In this document: positions 46,165 through 54,963 of the stretch, piece by piece
How positions within the stretch are numbered: position 1 is the stretch's first letter
Layout of the letters: each line of letters starts with the position of its first letter
NCBI RefSeq assembly: GCF_000757385.1
Contig: NZ_JRHH01000005.1
Coordinates: 539,588 to 603,587, forward strand
Origin: Flavobacterium aquatile LMG 4008 = ATCC 11947
GTDB taxonomy: Bacteria; Bacteroidota; Bacteroidia; Flavobacteriales; Flavobacteriaceae
DNA: 64,000 bases
Direction: 5' to 3'
Notes under the pieces: model-generated
Databases searched by the model: none
What the model saw: only the letters and a program-made list of their open reading frames with translations
What the model was told of the DNA's origin: nothing
Made by a program: the position numbers and the translations under genes

Positions 46165-47568
46165 ATGAAGAAAATTTTACTTTTTATTGTACTACTTGCA
46201 TTTTCAAATGTTATTACTGCACAATGTTATGAACAAATAACATTTGGTGGCGCACATACTACTGGAAAGCGAAGTAACGGGACTTTATGGGGTTGGGGAT
46301 TTGGATCTTGGGGCGAATTATTAACAACAAATGAAACAGAACCAAACCCAATACAATTAGGAAATGCAACCGACTGGAATAAAGTTACTAATGGTGTAGT
46401 TAATACTTTTGCCATAAAAAATAACGGAACACTTTGGGGTTGCGGTAGTAATCAATTAGGGTCTTTAGGAGTTAATTCGAATACACAGAACTTCGCCACT
46501 TTTCAGCAAATCACTGCAGCTACTAACTGGGTGAAAGTAGCACCATCCTATTTTTTTACAATCGCTTTAAAGGCGGATGGCACTATATGGGCTTGGGGTC
46601 AAAATGATACTTATCAATTAGGTAATTCACCAGCTACAGCGCAACAATTGTTTCCGATTCAAGTGGGTACAGCTTCTGATTGGGTAGATATTGCTACTGG
46701 TACAAATAGGACTGCTTTTGCTATAAAGTCGAATGGTACCATTTGGGGATGGGGTTCTAATCCTTCTTCGATTATTGTTTCAGGATCTAGCACTACCTCT
46801 GTAATAACCCCTACCCAAGTTGGTACTTCTAACGATTGGGTGAAAATGAGTGTTGGTAGTCAACATATATTAGCTCAGAAGCAGGATGGTACTTTATGGT
46901 CTTGGGGTGGTGGTCCTGCCTTAGGTGTAGGAGGAACACCTAACGTAACTAACATTCCTCAACAAATAAGTACAGATGTTTGGACTAGTTTTTCAACAGG
47001 TTCTGCAACTTCTTTTGGTGTTAAAAGTGATGGTACGCTTTGGGCTTGGGGTGTTAATACTAATGGTCAATTGGCTGACGGTACAACTACAAACAAGTCG
47101 GTTCCGACGCAAATTGGAACTGACACTAACTGGCATAGTGTTCAAGCAAGAAATTTTGCTACCACTATGGCTGTGAAAACGGATGGTACCGTTTGGTTTT
47201 GGGGAAGAAACTATTATGGTGAGTTTGGTATTGGTACTAGTTATGACCTTAATTTTTATACTACACCACAACAAACGCCTGGTGTTTGTGTAACCACGTT
47301 AGCAACTCCCACTTTTGAGAATGAAATTGCTTTACAAGTATTGCCAAATCCTGCAAATGATGTAGTTAGAATTCAGTATAATCTAGATGCAACCAACGCT
47401 CAGCTAGAGGTGTATGACATCGCCGGCAGAAGTATTAGTACAAATGTATTATCTTCGTCAATAGGCGATTTGCAACTCAATACGAGTTCTTATCTATCGG
47501 GTATTTACATAGTTGTTGTAAAACAAGATGGTGTACTCTTGGCACAGAAAAAACTTATTATTGAATAG
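46165..47568 (+). CDS. RCC1-propeller T9SS protein, copy 1
   Basis: 467 residues. Signal peptide MKKILLFIVLLAFSNVITAQ, then seven RCC1-like blades with a repeated GTLWGWG / GTIWAWG signature (e.g. NGTLWGWGFGSWGELL, DGTIWAWGQNDTYQLG, DGTVWFWGRNYYGEFG), forming a beta-propeller. The last about 75 residues are a type A T9SS sorting domain (VLPNPANDVVRIQYN ... KKLIIE). RCC1 propellers are protein-binding scaffolds; secreted bacterial ones have no known general function. First of three tandem paralogues of identical length. Confidence 0.88.
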   Translation: MKKILLFIVLLAFSNVITAQCYEQITFGGAHTTGKRSNGTLWGWGFGSWGELLTTNETEPNPIQLGNATDWNKVTNGVVNTFAIKNNGTLWGCGSNQLGSLGVNSNTQNFATFQQITAATNWVKVAPSYFFTIALKADGTIWAWGQNDTYQLGNSPATAQQLFPIQVGTASDWVDIATGTNRTAFAIKSNGTIWGWGSNPSSIIVSGSSTTSVITPTQVGTSNDWVKMSVGSQHILAQKQDGTLWSWGGGPALGVGGTPNVTNIPQQISTDVWTSFSTGSATSFGVKSDGTLWAWGVNTNGQLADGTTTNKSVPTQIGTDTNWHSVQARNFATTMAVKTDGTVWFWGRNYYGEFGIGTSYDLNFYTTPQQTPGVCVTTLATPTFENEIALQVLPNPANDVVRIQYNLDATNAQLEVYDIAGRSISTNVLSSSIGDLQLNTSSYLSGIYIVVVKQDGVLLAQKKLIIE

Positions 47569-47577
47569 ATTAACCAT

Positions 47578-47604
47578 AAAGAGGTAGGCACTGCCTACCT
47601 CTTT
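47578..47604 (+). terminator. Terminator after RCC1 copy 1 (cassette copy 2)
   Basis: AAAGAGGTAGGC pairs with GCCTACCTCTTT around ACT; same hairpin as at 46121. Confidence 0.88.
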
Positions 47605-47619
47605 TTAACTACTACTGCT

Positions 47620-49023
47620 ATGAAAAAAACATTACTATTTTTTGTATTACTTACTTTTACTAACTTAACAATAGCTCAATGTTATGAGCAAATAACATTT
47701 GGCGGCGCTCATACTGTGGTAAAGAGAAGTAATGGTACCTTATGGGGTTGGGGATTTGGATCTTGGGGTGAATTATTAACAACAAATGAAACAGAACCAA
47801 ACCCAATACAATTAGGAAATGCAACCGACTGGAATAAAGTTACCAATGGTGTTGTTAATACTTTTGCAATAAAAAGTGACGGAACACTGTGGGGTTGCGG
47901 TAGTAATCAATTAGGGTCTTTAGGGGTTAATTCGAATACACAGAACTTCACTACTTTTCAGCAAATCACCACAGCTACTAACTGGGTAAAAGTAGCACCT
48001 TCTTATTTTTTCACACTTGCTTTGAAAGCGGATGGTACTATTTGGGCTTGGGGTCAAAATAATTTATATCAATTGGGCAATACACCAGCTACATCTCAGC
48101 AATTGTTTCCAATTCAAGTTGGAACTGCTTCTGATTGGATAGACATAGCCAGTGGAACAAGTGACACTTCATTTGCTATAAAATCCAATGGCACTATTTG
48201 GGGCTGGGGTTCTAATCCTTCTTCGATTATTGTTTCAGGATCTAGCACTACATCTGTTATTTCGCCTACCCAAGTTGGGACTGCTACTAACTGGATGAAA
48301 ATGAGTGTTGGTGGTTCTCATATTTTAGCTCAAAAGCAGGACGGTACTTTATGGTCTTGGGGTGGTGGTCCTGCATTAGGTGTAGGAGGAACGCCGAATG
48401 TAACTAACATTCCTCAACAAATAAGCACTGATGTTTGGATTAGTTTTTCTGCTGGTACAGGAACTTCTTTTGGTGTTAAAAGTGATGGCACTTTGTGGGC
48501 ATGGGGTGTTAATACGGATGGTCAGCTTGCTGATGGAACCACAACCAATAGAACAATACCAACACAAATAGGTACTGCGACCAACTGGCATAGTGTTCAA
48601 GCAAGAAAATTTGCTACCACAATGGCTGTAAAAACAGACGGTACCGTTTGGTTTTGGGGAAGAAACTATTATGGCGAGTTTGGTATTGGTACTAGTTATG
48701 ACCTTAATTTTTATACTACACCACAACAAACGCCTGGTGTTTGTGTAACCACATTAACAACTCCCACTTTTGAGAAAGAAAGTGTTTTATCGGTATTTCC
48801 TAATCCTGCAAAGGATGTAGTTAGTGTTCGATATAATTTAGATACAGCCAACGCACAGCTGGAGGTGTATGACATTGCCGGCAGAAGTATTAGTACAAAT
48901 GTATTATCTTCGTCTGTAGGAGATTTGCAACTCAATACGAGTTCTTTTCCATCTGGTATTTACATAGTGGTCGTAAAACAAGATGGTGAACTCTTGGCAC
49001 AGAAAAAACTTATTATTGAATAG
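47620..49023 (+). CDS. RCC1-propeller T9SS protein, copy 2
   Basis: 467 residues, same architecture as copy 1: signal peptide ending TIAQ, seven RCC1 blades, and a type A sorting domain (VFPNPAKDVVSVRYN ... KKLIIE). Blades 1-2 are nearly identical to copy 1 (FGSWGELLTTNETEPNPIQ, GVNSNTQNF), while the signal peptide is nearly identical to copy 3. In the middle blades it differs from both (QNNLYQLGNTPATSQQ, ASGTSDTSFAIK). This pattern suggests exchange between copies. Confidence 0.88.
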   Translation: MKKTLLFFVLLTFTNLTIAQCYEQITFGGAHTVVKRSNGTLWGWGFGSWGELLTTNETEPNPIQLGNATDWNKVTNGVVNTFAIKSDGTLWGCGSNQLGSLGVNSNTQNFTTFQQITTATNWVKVAPSYFFTLALKADGTIWAWGQNNLYQLGNTPATSQQLFPIQVGTASDWIDIASGTSDTSFAIKSNGTIWGWGSNPSSIIVSGSSTTSVISPTQVGTATNWMKMSVGGSHILAQKQDGTLWSWGGGPALGVGGTPNVTNIPQQISTDVWISFSAGTGTSFGVKSDGTLWAWGVNTDGQLADGTTTNRTIPTQIGTATNWHSVQARKFATTMAVKTDGTVWFWGRNYYGEFGIGTSYDLNFYTTPQQTPGVCVTTLTTPTFEKESVLSVFPNPAKDVVSVRYNLDTANAQLEVYDIAGRSISTNVLSSSVGDLQLNTSSFPSGIYIVVVKQDGELLAQKKLIIE

Positions 49024-49032
49024 ATTAACCAT

Positions 49033-49059
49033 AAAGAGGTAGGCAGTGCCTACCTCTTT
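49033..49059 (+). terminator. Terminator after RCC1 copy 2 (cassette copy 3)
   Basis: Same stem as at 47578, but the central base is flipped (GGCAGTGCC instead of GGCACTGCC). Confidence 0.88.
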
Positions 49060-49075
49060 TTTAACTACTATTGCT

Positions 49076-50479
49076 ATGAAAAAAACATTACTATTTATTG
49101 CATTACTTACTTTTACTAACTTAACAATAGCTCAATGTTATGAGCAAATAACATTTGGAGGTGCCCATACCGTCGGGAAGAGAACTAATGGTGCCTTATG
49201 GGGTTGGGGTTATGGAGCAGCAGGTCAATTATTAACAACAAATGAAACAGAACCAACTATAATTCAATTAGGAACGGCAACAGATTGGAATAAAATAAGT
49301 AATGGGGTTCTTAATACTTTTGTCATTAAAAATAATGGAACGCTTTGGGGAGTTGGAGGAAATCAATTTGGTTCTCTTGGTGTAAACTCAAGTTCTATGA
49401 ACTTCACCACTTTTCAGCAAATCACTGCAGCTGCTAACTGGGTGAAAGTAGCACCATCCTATTTTTTTACAATTGCTTTAAAGGCGGATGGCACTATATG
49501 GGCTTGGGGTCAAAATGATACTTATCAGTTAGGTAATTCACCAGCTACAGCGCAACAATTGTTTCCGATTCAAGTTGGAACAGCTACTGATTGGGTAGAT
49601 ATTGCTACTGGTACAAATAGGACTGCTTTTGCTATAAAATCCAATGGGACTATTTGGGGCTGGGGCGCTAATCCATCATCCATTATTGTTTCAGGTTCTA
49701 GTACTACATCGGTTATTTCGCCAACCCAGGTTGGGACTTCTAACGATTGGGTGAGAATGAGTGTTGGTAGTCAACATATTTTAGCTCAAAAGCAGGATGG
49801 CACTTTATGGTCTTGGGGTGGTGGTCCTGCCTTAGGTGTAGGAGGAACGCCGAATGTAACTAACATTCCTCAACAAATAAGTACAGATGTCTGGATTAGT
49901 TTTTCAACAGGTTCTGCAACTTCTTTTGGTGTTAAAAGTGATGGTACGCTTTGGGCTTGGGGTGTTAATACTAATGGTCAATTGGCTGACGGTACAACTA
50001 CAAACAAGTCGGTTCCGACGCAAATTGGAACTGACACTAACTGGCATAGTGTTCAAGCAAGAAATTTTGCTACCACTATGGCTGTGAAAACAGACGGTAC
50101 CGTTTGGTTTTGGGGAAGAAACTATTATGGTGAGTTTGGTATTGGTACTAGTTATGATCTTAATTTTTATACTACACCACAACAAACGCCTGGTGTTTGT
50201 GTAACCACATTAACAACTCCCACTTTTGAAAAAGAAATTGCTTTATCCTTATTTCCGAATCCTGCAAAGGATGTAGTTAGTGTTCAATACAATTTAGATG
50301 CAACCAGTGCAAAGCTTGAGGTGTATGACATTGCTGGCAGAAGTATTAGTACAAATGTATTATCTTCGTCTGTAGGCGATTTGCAACTCAATACGAGTTC
50401 TTATCCATCGGGTGTTTACATAGTTGTTGTAAAACAAGATGGTGTACTCTTGGCACGGAAGAAACTTCTTATTGAATAG
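49076..50479 (+). CDS. RCC1-propeller T9SS protein, copy 3
   Basis: 467 residues from the ATG at 49076 (an in-frame ATG at 49046 lies inside the preceding terminator and is rejected). Signal peptide ends TIAQ. Blades 1-2 are the most diverged of the three (YGAAGQLLTTNETEPTIIQ, GVGGNQFGSLGVNSSSMNF), while the middle blades match copy 1 almost exactly (QNDTYQLGNSPATAQQ, ATGTNRTAFAIK). The type A sorting domain ends KKLLIE. No copy of the shared terminator follows; it converges on the response regulator gene 5 nt away. Confidence 0.88.
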   Translation: MKKTLLFIALLTFTNLTIAQCYEQITFGGAHTVGKRTNGALWGWGYGAAGQLLTTNETEPTIIQLGTATDWNKISNGVLNTFVIKNNGTLWGVGGNQFGSLGVNSSSMNFTTFQQITAAANWVKVAPSYFFTIALKADGTIWAWGQNDTYQLGNSPATAQQLFPIQVGTATDWVDIATGTNRTAFAIKSNGTIWGWGANPSSIIVSGSSTTSVISPTQVGTSNDWVRMSVGSQHILAQKQDGTLWSWGGGPALGVGGTPNVTNIPQQISTDVWISFSTGSATSFGVKSDGTLWAWGVNTNGQLADGTTTNKSVPTQIGTDTNWHSVQARNFATTMAVKTDGTVWFWGRNYYGEFGIGTSYDLNFYTTPQQTPGVCVTTLTTPTFEKEIALSLFPNPAKDVVSVQYNLDATSAKLEVYDIAGRSISTNVLSSSVGDLQLNTSSYPSGVYIVVVKQDGVLLARKKLLIE

Positions 50480-50484
50480 GCTAT

Positions 50485-51171
50485 TTATAGAAGTCCCATA
50501 CTTTTAGCTTTATCAATTAAATCTTTATCGGATCCTGTATTGAATATTAATTGCCTTTTTATATTGGATTTTCTTTTCTCAATAGCGCTGAGTGATAATG
50601 GTATTACTTTTGGAAGATGAGCCGTTTTGACACCATCAGCTATTAATTGTAAAATTTTTGTATCGTGTTCATCCCAATTTACATTTTGTTGGATGATTAC
50701 TTTATTTGATTTTATTATGGCATTACTGTAATAAAAAAAACCTTTTTCAATCTTGTTGCAAACATCAGATAGTAATTTTGCATCCATATCAGATTTTGAT
50801 ATAAATCCTTCGGGATTGATAGCTTTAATTAACCTATTTACCCAAAGAGGTTCACTGTGCATTGAAATAATTATGATTTTACAGTTGGGAAATAGTTTTC
50901 TTGTAAGTAGTGCTAAATCTTCTCCAGACTTAATATTTTCCTCAGGATATTCAGGTAAATTAATATCTAAGAAACACATTTTTAAAGTTTCTTTTTTTTT
51001 ATATAATTCCTGCAATATAGTAAATGCATTCTTTGCTGTTGTGGCCGTGTAATAGTTATTTTTTTTGACTAAGGTGTTGGCTATAATTTCTTTATGAACT
51101 TCTACTGTGAGCGGATGGTCATCAACAATTAGTATGTTTTCATCAAAAAAATCCCTATTTTTTTCTTGCAT
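50485..51171 (-). CDS. Response regulator with C-terminal HTH
   Basis: 228 residues. The receiver has NILIVDDHPLTVEVHKEI (acidic pair), the phosphoacceptor in KMCFLDINLPEY, IIIISMHSE (Ser/Thr switch) and PEGFISKSD (Lys); all needed residues are present. A C-terminal LuxR-like HTH is seen in NWDEHDTKILQLIADGVKTAHLPKVIPLSLSAIEKRKSNIKRQL, with a weaker recognition helix than usual. The likely partner is the HisKA_3 kinase at 52504. Divergent from the LytTR gene across a region with a perfect inverted repeat; -7 element TAAATTTG at 51194-51201. Confidence 0.88.
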   Translation of the reverse strand: MQEKNRDFFDENILIVDDHPLTVEVHKEIIANTLVKKNNYYTATTAKNAFTILQELYKKKETLKMCFLDINLPEYPEENIKSGEDLALLTRKLFPNCKIIIISMHSEPLWVNRLIKAINPEGFISKSDMDAKLLSDVCNKIEKGFFYYSNAIIKSNKVIIQQNVNWDEHDTKILQLIADGVKTAHLPKVIPLSLSAIEKRKSNIKRQLIFNTGSDKDLIDKAKSMGLL

Positions 51172-51193
51172 AGTTTTCTAATTAAACAGTTAT

Positions 51194-51264
51194 CAAATTT
51201 ATGTAAATAAAACTAAACTTTACGGTTTTACCGTAAAATGATATTCCTAAAAATAGATACTTTG
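51194..51264. promoter_or_regulatory. Divergent promoter with ACCGTAAA inverted repeat
   Basis: A perfect 8-3-8 inverted repeat TTTACGGT-TTT-ACCGTAAA at 51219-51237. On the left, the response regulator's exact -7 (TAAATTTG, minus strand, 51194-51201) is 17 bp away; on the right, a near -7 (TACTTTG, 51258-51264) is 20 bp away. The repeat thus sits where both -33 elements should be, as expected for an activator of both genes. Confidence 0.5.
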
Positions 51265-51280
51265 GTCAAAATTTACTAAA

Positions 51281-51979
51281 GTGTTAAACTCCTACGTAAT
51301 TATTGATTCCACAAATTTATTGTCTCAAAAAATAGAGTCAATTCCTTTTCTAGAAGGTTTCTTGTGTATTGGTATTTTTGATTCTTATGAAACTGGTTTG
51401 AAAGGGGTTCTTACTCAAAAACCTCAATTGATTTTGTTTCACTTTAATGATTCAATAGCACTTTCATTATTATTGGAGTTGTACCATTATTTAGAAATAT
51501 TACCTTATGTAATAGCCGTAAATGAAGATAGCACTAATGCTTACTCCGCATTAAAGTTGGGGGTTTCTGATTATCTTCTACATCCTATAGATTGCTTAGA
51601 ACTTCATAAGTCATTTTTAAAGTTTTTAAAATCGTATAAAAATTCTGATTTGAGTTCTAAACTCTGTATTAAGTCAAGTAGCGATTATCAGTTTATTTCA
51701 TTAGAGGATATTGTCTATTTGAAAGCAGATAATAATACCACAGATTTCTACTTAAAAAATGGTAAAATAGTTTCTGGTTTTAAAACCATGAAATTCTATG
51801 AAAGTCAATTGCCTTTTTATTTTTTTAGAATACACCACAGTTACATAGTTAATATCCATTTTGTAAGCCGAATTAATTTAAGTAAAAATGATTGTTATTT
51901 GCATGGCAATGAGTTTAAATTATCTTTTTCACGTACTTATAAAGATCAAATTGATATAATATTAAAACGCATTGGATAG
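51281..51979 (+). CDS. LytTR regulator with degenerate receiver
   Basis: 232 residues, GTG start. Residues about 1-120 have a receiver-like fold but lack the key residues: the phosphoacceptor Asp is replaced (QLILFHFNDS, where families have LIFLDI), and the conserved Lys is His (SDYLLHPID instead of DYLLKPI). The C-terminal LytTR DNA-binding domain is intact (FISLEDIVYLKADNNTTDFYLKNGK, FFRIHHSYIVNIHFVSRI). It probably binds DNA independently of phosphorylation or through another signal. Divergent from the HTH response regulator. Confidence 0.85.
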   Translation: MLNSYVIIDSTNLLSQKIESIPFLEGFLCIGIFDSYETGLKGVLTQKPQLILFHFNDSIALSLLLELYHYLEILPYVIAVNEDSTNAYSALKLGVSDYLLHPIDCLELHKSFLKFLKSYKNSDLSSKLCIKSSSDYQFISLEDIVYLKADNNTTDFYLKNGKIVSGFKTMKFYESQLPFYFFRIHHSYIVNIHFVSRINLSKNDCYLHGNEFKLSFSRTYKDQIDIILKRIG

Positions 51980-52054
51980 ATTTTCTGCTAGTTACTTAAA
52001 AAATCAAGCGAATCACTAATGGTAGCTTACAACTTACTAATCCTTTTTGAAAAC

Positions 52055-52087
52055 TTGTTTTTTTTCGATAGTACACACTTAAATTTG
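52055..52087 (+). promoter_or_regulatory. Promoter of the small lipoprotein gene
   Basis: TTG (52055-52057), 22-nt spacer and exact TAAATTTG (52080-52087), within the consensus spacing. The leader would be about 170 nt long; no riboswitch or RNA structure was recognised in it. Confidence 0.45.
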
Positions 52088-52263
52088 TTTTGTTCAAAAC
52101 ACAGAACATTTGAATTCAAAATTGGTACATAATTGAGGGAACCAGTATTTTATACTAGTCAATTTTATACCACTGCTAAAGACCTCCCAACCTTTTTCAG
52201 AAATTAAGAGGTAGTGACTATAAGTTGCTTAGCCCGATATTGTTTAATTTTAAATGTTTTTTT

Positions 52264-52446
52264 ATGAAATATTTTACTTTCGTTGCAACTGTTATAGTTT
52301 GCGTTTTATTGTTTTCATGCTCTAATGATGACACCAACATAATGACCAAATCGTCATTTAGCAGTCAGAGAGATTTGGATAGTCTTTATATTAAAGATGG
52401 TGACACGCTACCAGGAGAACCAATACCACCAAAAGGAAAAGATTAA
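52264..52446 (+). CDS. Small lipoprotein of unknown function
   Basis: 60 residues from the ATG at 52264. Lipoprotein signal with lipobox LLFSC (Cys near residue 19). The mature part of about 42 residues is acidic near the Cys and ends DGDTLPGEPIPPKGKD, with Pro-rich polar sequence. No family recognised. It lies just ahead of the lipoprotein-type histidine kinase gene, separated by a terminator, so it could be a secreted signal or an accessory of that sensor; this is a guess from position. Confidence 0.6.
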   Translation: MKYFTFVATVIVCVLLFSCSNDDTNIMTKSSFSSQRDLDSLYIKDGDTLPGEPIPPKGKD

Positions 52447-52450
52447 CTTT

Positions 52451-52478
52451 AAAAAACTATGCTTTAGCATAGTTTTTT
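52451..52478 (+). terminator. Rho-independent terminator after the small lipoprotein
   Basis: Perfect 12-bp stem AAAAAACTATGC / GCATAGTTTTTT with a TTTA loop and a T run. Confidence 0.88.
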
Positions 52479-52503
52479 TTATTTTTGAATAAAATCTACT
52501 TTA

Positions 52504-54510
52504 TTGAGAACTGTACTCTTTTTTTTCATAATCACCTTCTTTTTTTCTTGTAAAAGGAAGGATTTGATTATTAAGGATGAATCCATATTAGATTCTAAGT
52601 ATTCTAAGGCTTCAGTTACTGATAAAAAAAAATACTTAGATTCTATAACGACCGTATTGTATTCGTCTACTAATGATTCTTTAAAAATCAACTACTTATT
52701 TGAAATTGCAGCAGAATATTATTATTTAGAAGACAACAAATCTTCCTTTGAGACAAGCAAGAAAATTTTTGATCTAGCAAAAAAGAATGCTGATTCTATT
52801 AGTATGGGTAGGTCTTTGTACTACATGGGTGATTGTTATGAAGATTATCAAAAAGATAGTGCTTATTACTATTACAAAGAATCGGAGAAGATATTTCGAA
52901 CTATAAAAGATAATGACAAACTTGCTAAAGCTCTTTTTAACAAGGCTCATCTACTTTTTACTGAGGGAAATTATGTAGAGAGTGAAGTTGAGGTAATTAA
53001 AGCCCTACAGCAATTAGAAAAATCAAAAAAAATCACATTACTTTTCAAATGTTATTATTTACAAGCTTGCAATCATATTGAATTAGAAGAATTCGATGAC
53101 GCCAATAATTATTTGAATTTGGCTAAAGAAAGTTTGAATAAAGTAAAAGAATCCAAAAATGGAGCTACGGAATATAAGCAGTTTAATGAATTAATAATTA
53201 TTGGATTGTGTAATTTATATGATAAGAAAAAGGACTATAAAAACTCGAAAATTGCACTTGAAAAATTAGCAACATCAAAATTAAAACAACAAAACTTAAC
53301 GGTTTATTCGACAGTTATGGGTAATCTTGCCTATGCCAATATGAAGCTTGGGAATTTAGATGAGTCAAAAAAGCAGTTTGAGGAATCAATCGCCTTAGCA
53401 AAGAAGAGTAATAATGTGCCGGGTTATTTGTATAAAATTATAAGTTTTGGAGAATATTATTTACTCTCAGGTGATACTATAACTGCCAATCAATATTTTA
53501 ATTTGGCACTTCCATTATCTAAAAAATTAAAATCAAGCTCAGACGAATTGAAAACGCTCAATTTATTAGCGACTTCAGATGTTAAAAATGCTTCGTTTTA
53601 CAAAAGTGAGTATCTTAGAGTTACTGATAGCATTGTTAAACAGCAACGTTTTAATAGAGAAAAATTTACTAGAATTGAATATGAAACAGATAAAGTTGAT
53701 GGTATCAATAAAGTTTTATCTAAGGAAAATCTAATTTTATTTTTTGGTTTGGTAGCTACAGTAATTGCTTTTTTAACCTTCATAATTTTTAGAATTCATT
53801 TGGCAAGAAAAAAAGAAATGTTTTTAATTGCTCAAAAGGAAAAGGCTAATGATGAGCTTTTTACATTGATAAAAGAGTTTCAGTTGGCTTTAGTTCAAAC
53901 GAAAGAGGACGAACAAAATAGAATATCGAGAGAGTTGCATGATGGTGTTGTAAATCAAATTTATGCTATACGAATGGTCTTGGAGACTTTAAATGCCAAG
54001 GAAGATTTAGAAACGCAGCAAAAAAGAATAACTTACATTAAAGAATTGAATAAAGTAGAATTAGAAATTAGGGAGCTTTCCCATGAAATGCACACTGATT
54101 TTTCAAGATATGATGCCAGTTTTATTTTTTTAATAGATTCCTTGATTACCAAAAATAGTGAATTGAATAAGATTAATTTTAGTGCAGAAATTTCTGAAAC
54201 TATCGATTGGGATAATTATTCTTCAATCATTAAAATCAATATTTATCGAATCATTCAGGAGGCTTTTTTAAATGTGAACAAATATTCTGAAGCGAAAAAT
54301 TGTGTTTTAAAAATTTCTGAGAGTGAGTTTCATTTGGAAATTAATTGTAAAGATGATGGAGTAGGATATGACAGTGAACAAATAACAGAAGGTATTGGAT
54401 TGAAAAACATGAGAGCTCGAGCCAAAATAATTGATGCGTCCTTTGTAATTATAAGTACTATACATTATGGAGTAGAAATCATTATGAAAATTGATAGAGA
54501 AGAAAGCTAA
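52504..54510 (+). CDS. TPR sensor histidine kinase (HisKA_3, NarX/DesK type)
   Basis: 668 residues. TTG start, followed by a lipoprotein-like signal (FFFIITFFFSC, lipobox near residue 16). Residues about 40-370 are TPR repeats (SMGRSLYYMGDCYEDYQKDSAYYYYKESE, ALFNKAHLLFTEGNYVESE, TVMGNLAYANMKLGNLDESKKQFEES). One membrane segment (LILFFGLVATVIAFLTFIIF) is near 402-421. The cytoplasmic kinase has the HisKA_3 motif NRISRELHDGVVNQIYAI and a HATPase domain (DDGVGYDSEQITEGIGLKNMRARA). An exact TATTTTTG -7 element (52480-52487) lies 17 nt before the TTG. It is a good partner for the response regulator at 50485. Confidence 0.88.
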   Translation: MRTVLFFFIITFFFSCKRKDLIIKDESILDSKYSKASVTDKKKYLDSITTVLYSSTNDSLKINYLFEIAAEYYYLEDNKSSFETSKKIFDLAKKNADSISMGRSLYYMGDCYEDYQKDSAYYYYKESEKIFRTIKDNDKLAKALFNKAHLLFTEGNYVESEVEVIKALQQLEKSKKITLLFKCYYLQACNHIELEEFDDANNYLNLAKESLNKVKESKNGATEYKQFNELIIIGLCNLYDKKKDYKNSKIALEKLATSKLKQQNLTVYSTVMGNLAYANMKLGNLDESKKQFEESIALAKKSNNVPGYLYKIISFGEYYLLSGDTITANQYFNLALPLSKKLKSSSDELKTLNLLATSDVKNASFYKSEYLRVTDSIVKQQRFNREKFTRIEYETDKVDGINKVLSKENLILFFGLVATVIAFLTFIIFRIHLARKKEMFLIAQKEKANDELFTLIKEFQLALVQTKEDEQNRISRELHDGVVNQIYAIRMVLETLNAKEDLETQQKRITYIKELNKVELEIRELSHEMHTDFSRYDASFIFLIDSLITKNSELNKINFSAEISETIDWDNYSSIIKINIYRIIQEAFLNVNKYSEAKNCVLKISESEFHLEINCKDDGVGYDSEQITEGIGLKNMRARAKIIDASFVIISTIHYGVEIIMKIDREES

Positions 54511-54963
54511 AAAAGTTATTTTGCTTTTAGATTTGGATGCAGACTAAAGTGATTCACTATTTGTAATAGAGTAATTTTAGTAAAGTTGGAAAACAATAAT
54601 TTCTTCATCCAATTTGGTTAAAGAATCATTAATTTATTATACTACATGTTAAAGTTAGTACTTTTTCAAAATTGTGGGAAGATGTTTTGAAGTAAAAAAA
54701 ATATTAATTGTAGATGTATTTACAAGTATTTGAACTTTTCTTTATAATTTTATAATAAAAAAAAGTTTAATTTATTTAACTTACTGTTAATGAACTAACA
54801 ATACATTTATAAAATTAACAATCTTACTTATCGCTTACTTTTTAATGCACAGTAATTTAATGTTTAAATGTTCCATTTACAATATCTAATAATTTTACTT
54901 AAATTTGCTTCAGATATTGATATAGAATTACAACATTTTACATTTAATTAGGGTACTATTTCT
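54511..54963. other. Intergenic region, 453 bp
   Basis: AT-rich. An exact -7 element TAAATTTG is at 54900-54907, 56 nt before the TPR-HTH gene; no -33 TTG in range. A weak stem AAAGC/GCTTT just at the kinase stop (about 54503-54531) may terminate that gene. No ORF, RNA gene or repeat recognised. Confidence 0.4.

Noticed and set aside
49046..49075. ATG at 49046 as start of RCC1 copy 3
   Set aside because: It is inside the terminator of copy 2 and would put a polar stretch before the signal peptide; the ATG at 49076 gives the same length as copies 1 and 2.
52140..52240. ACCTC...GAGGT pairing in the leader of the small lipoprotein gene
   Set aside because: Five base pairs around a 21-nt loop are expected by chance; no riboswitch family matches.
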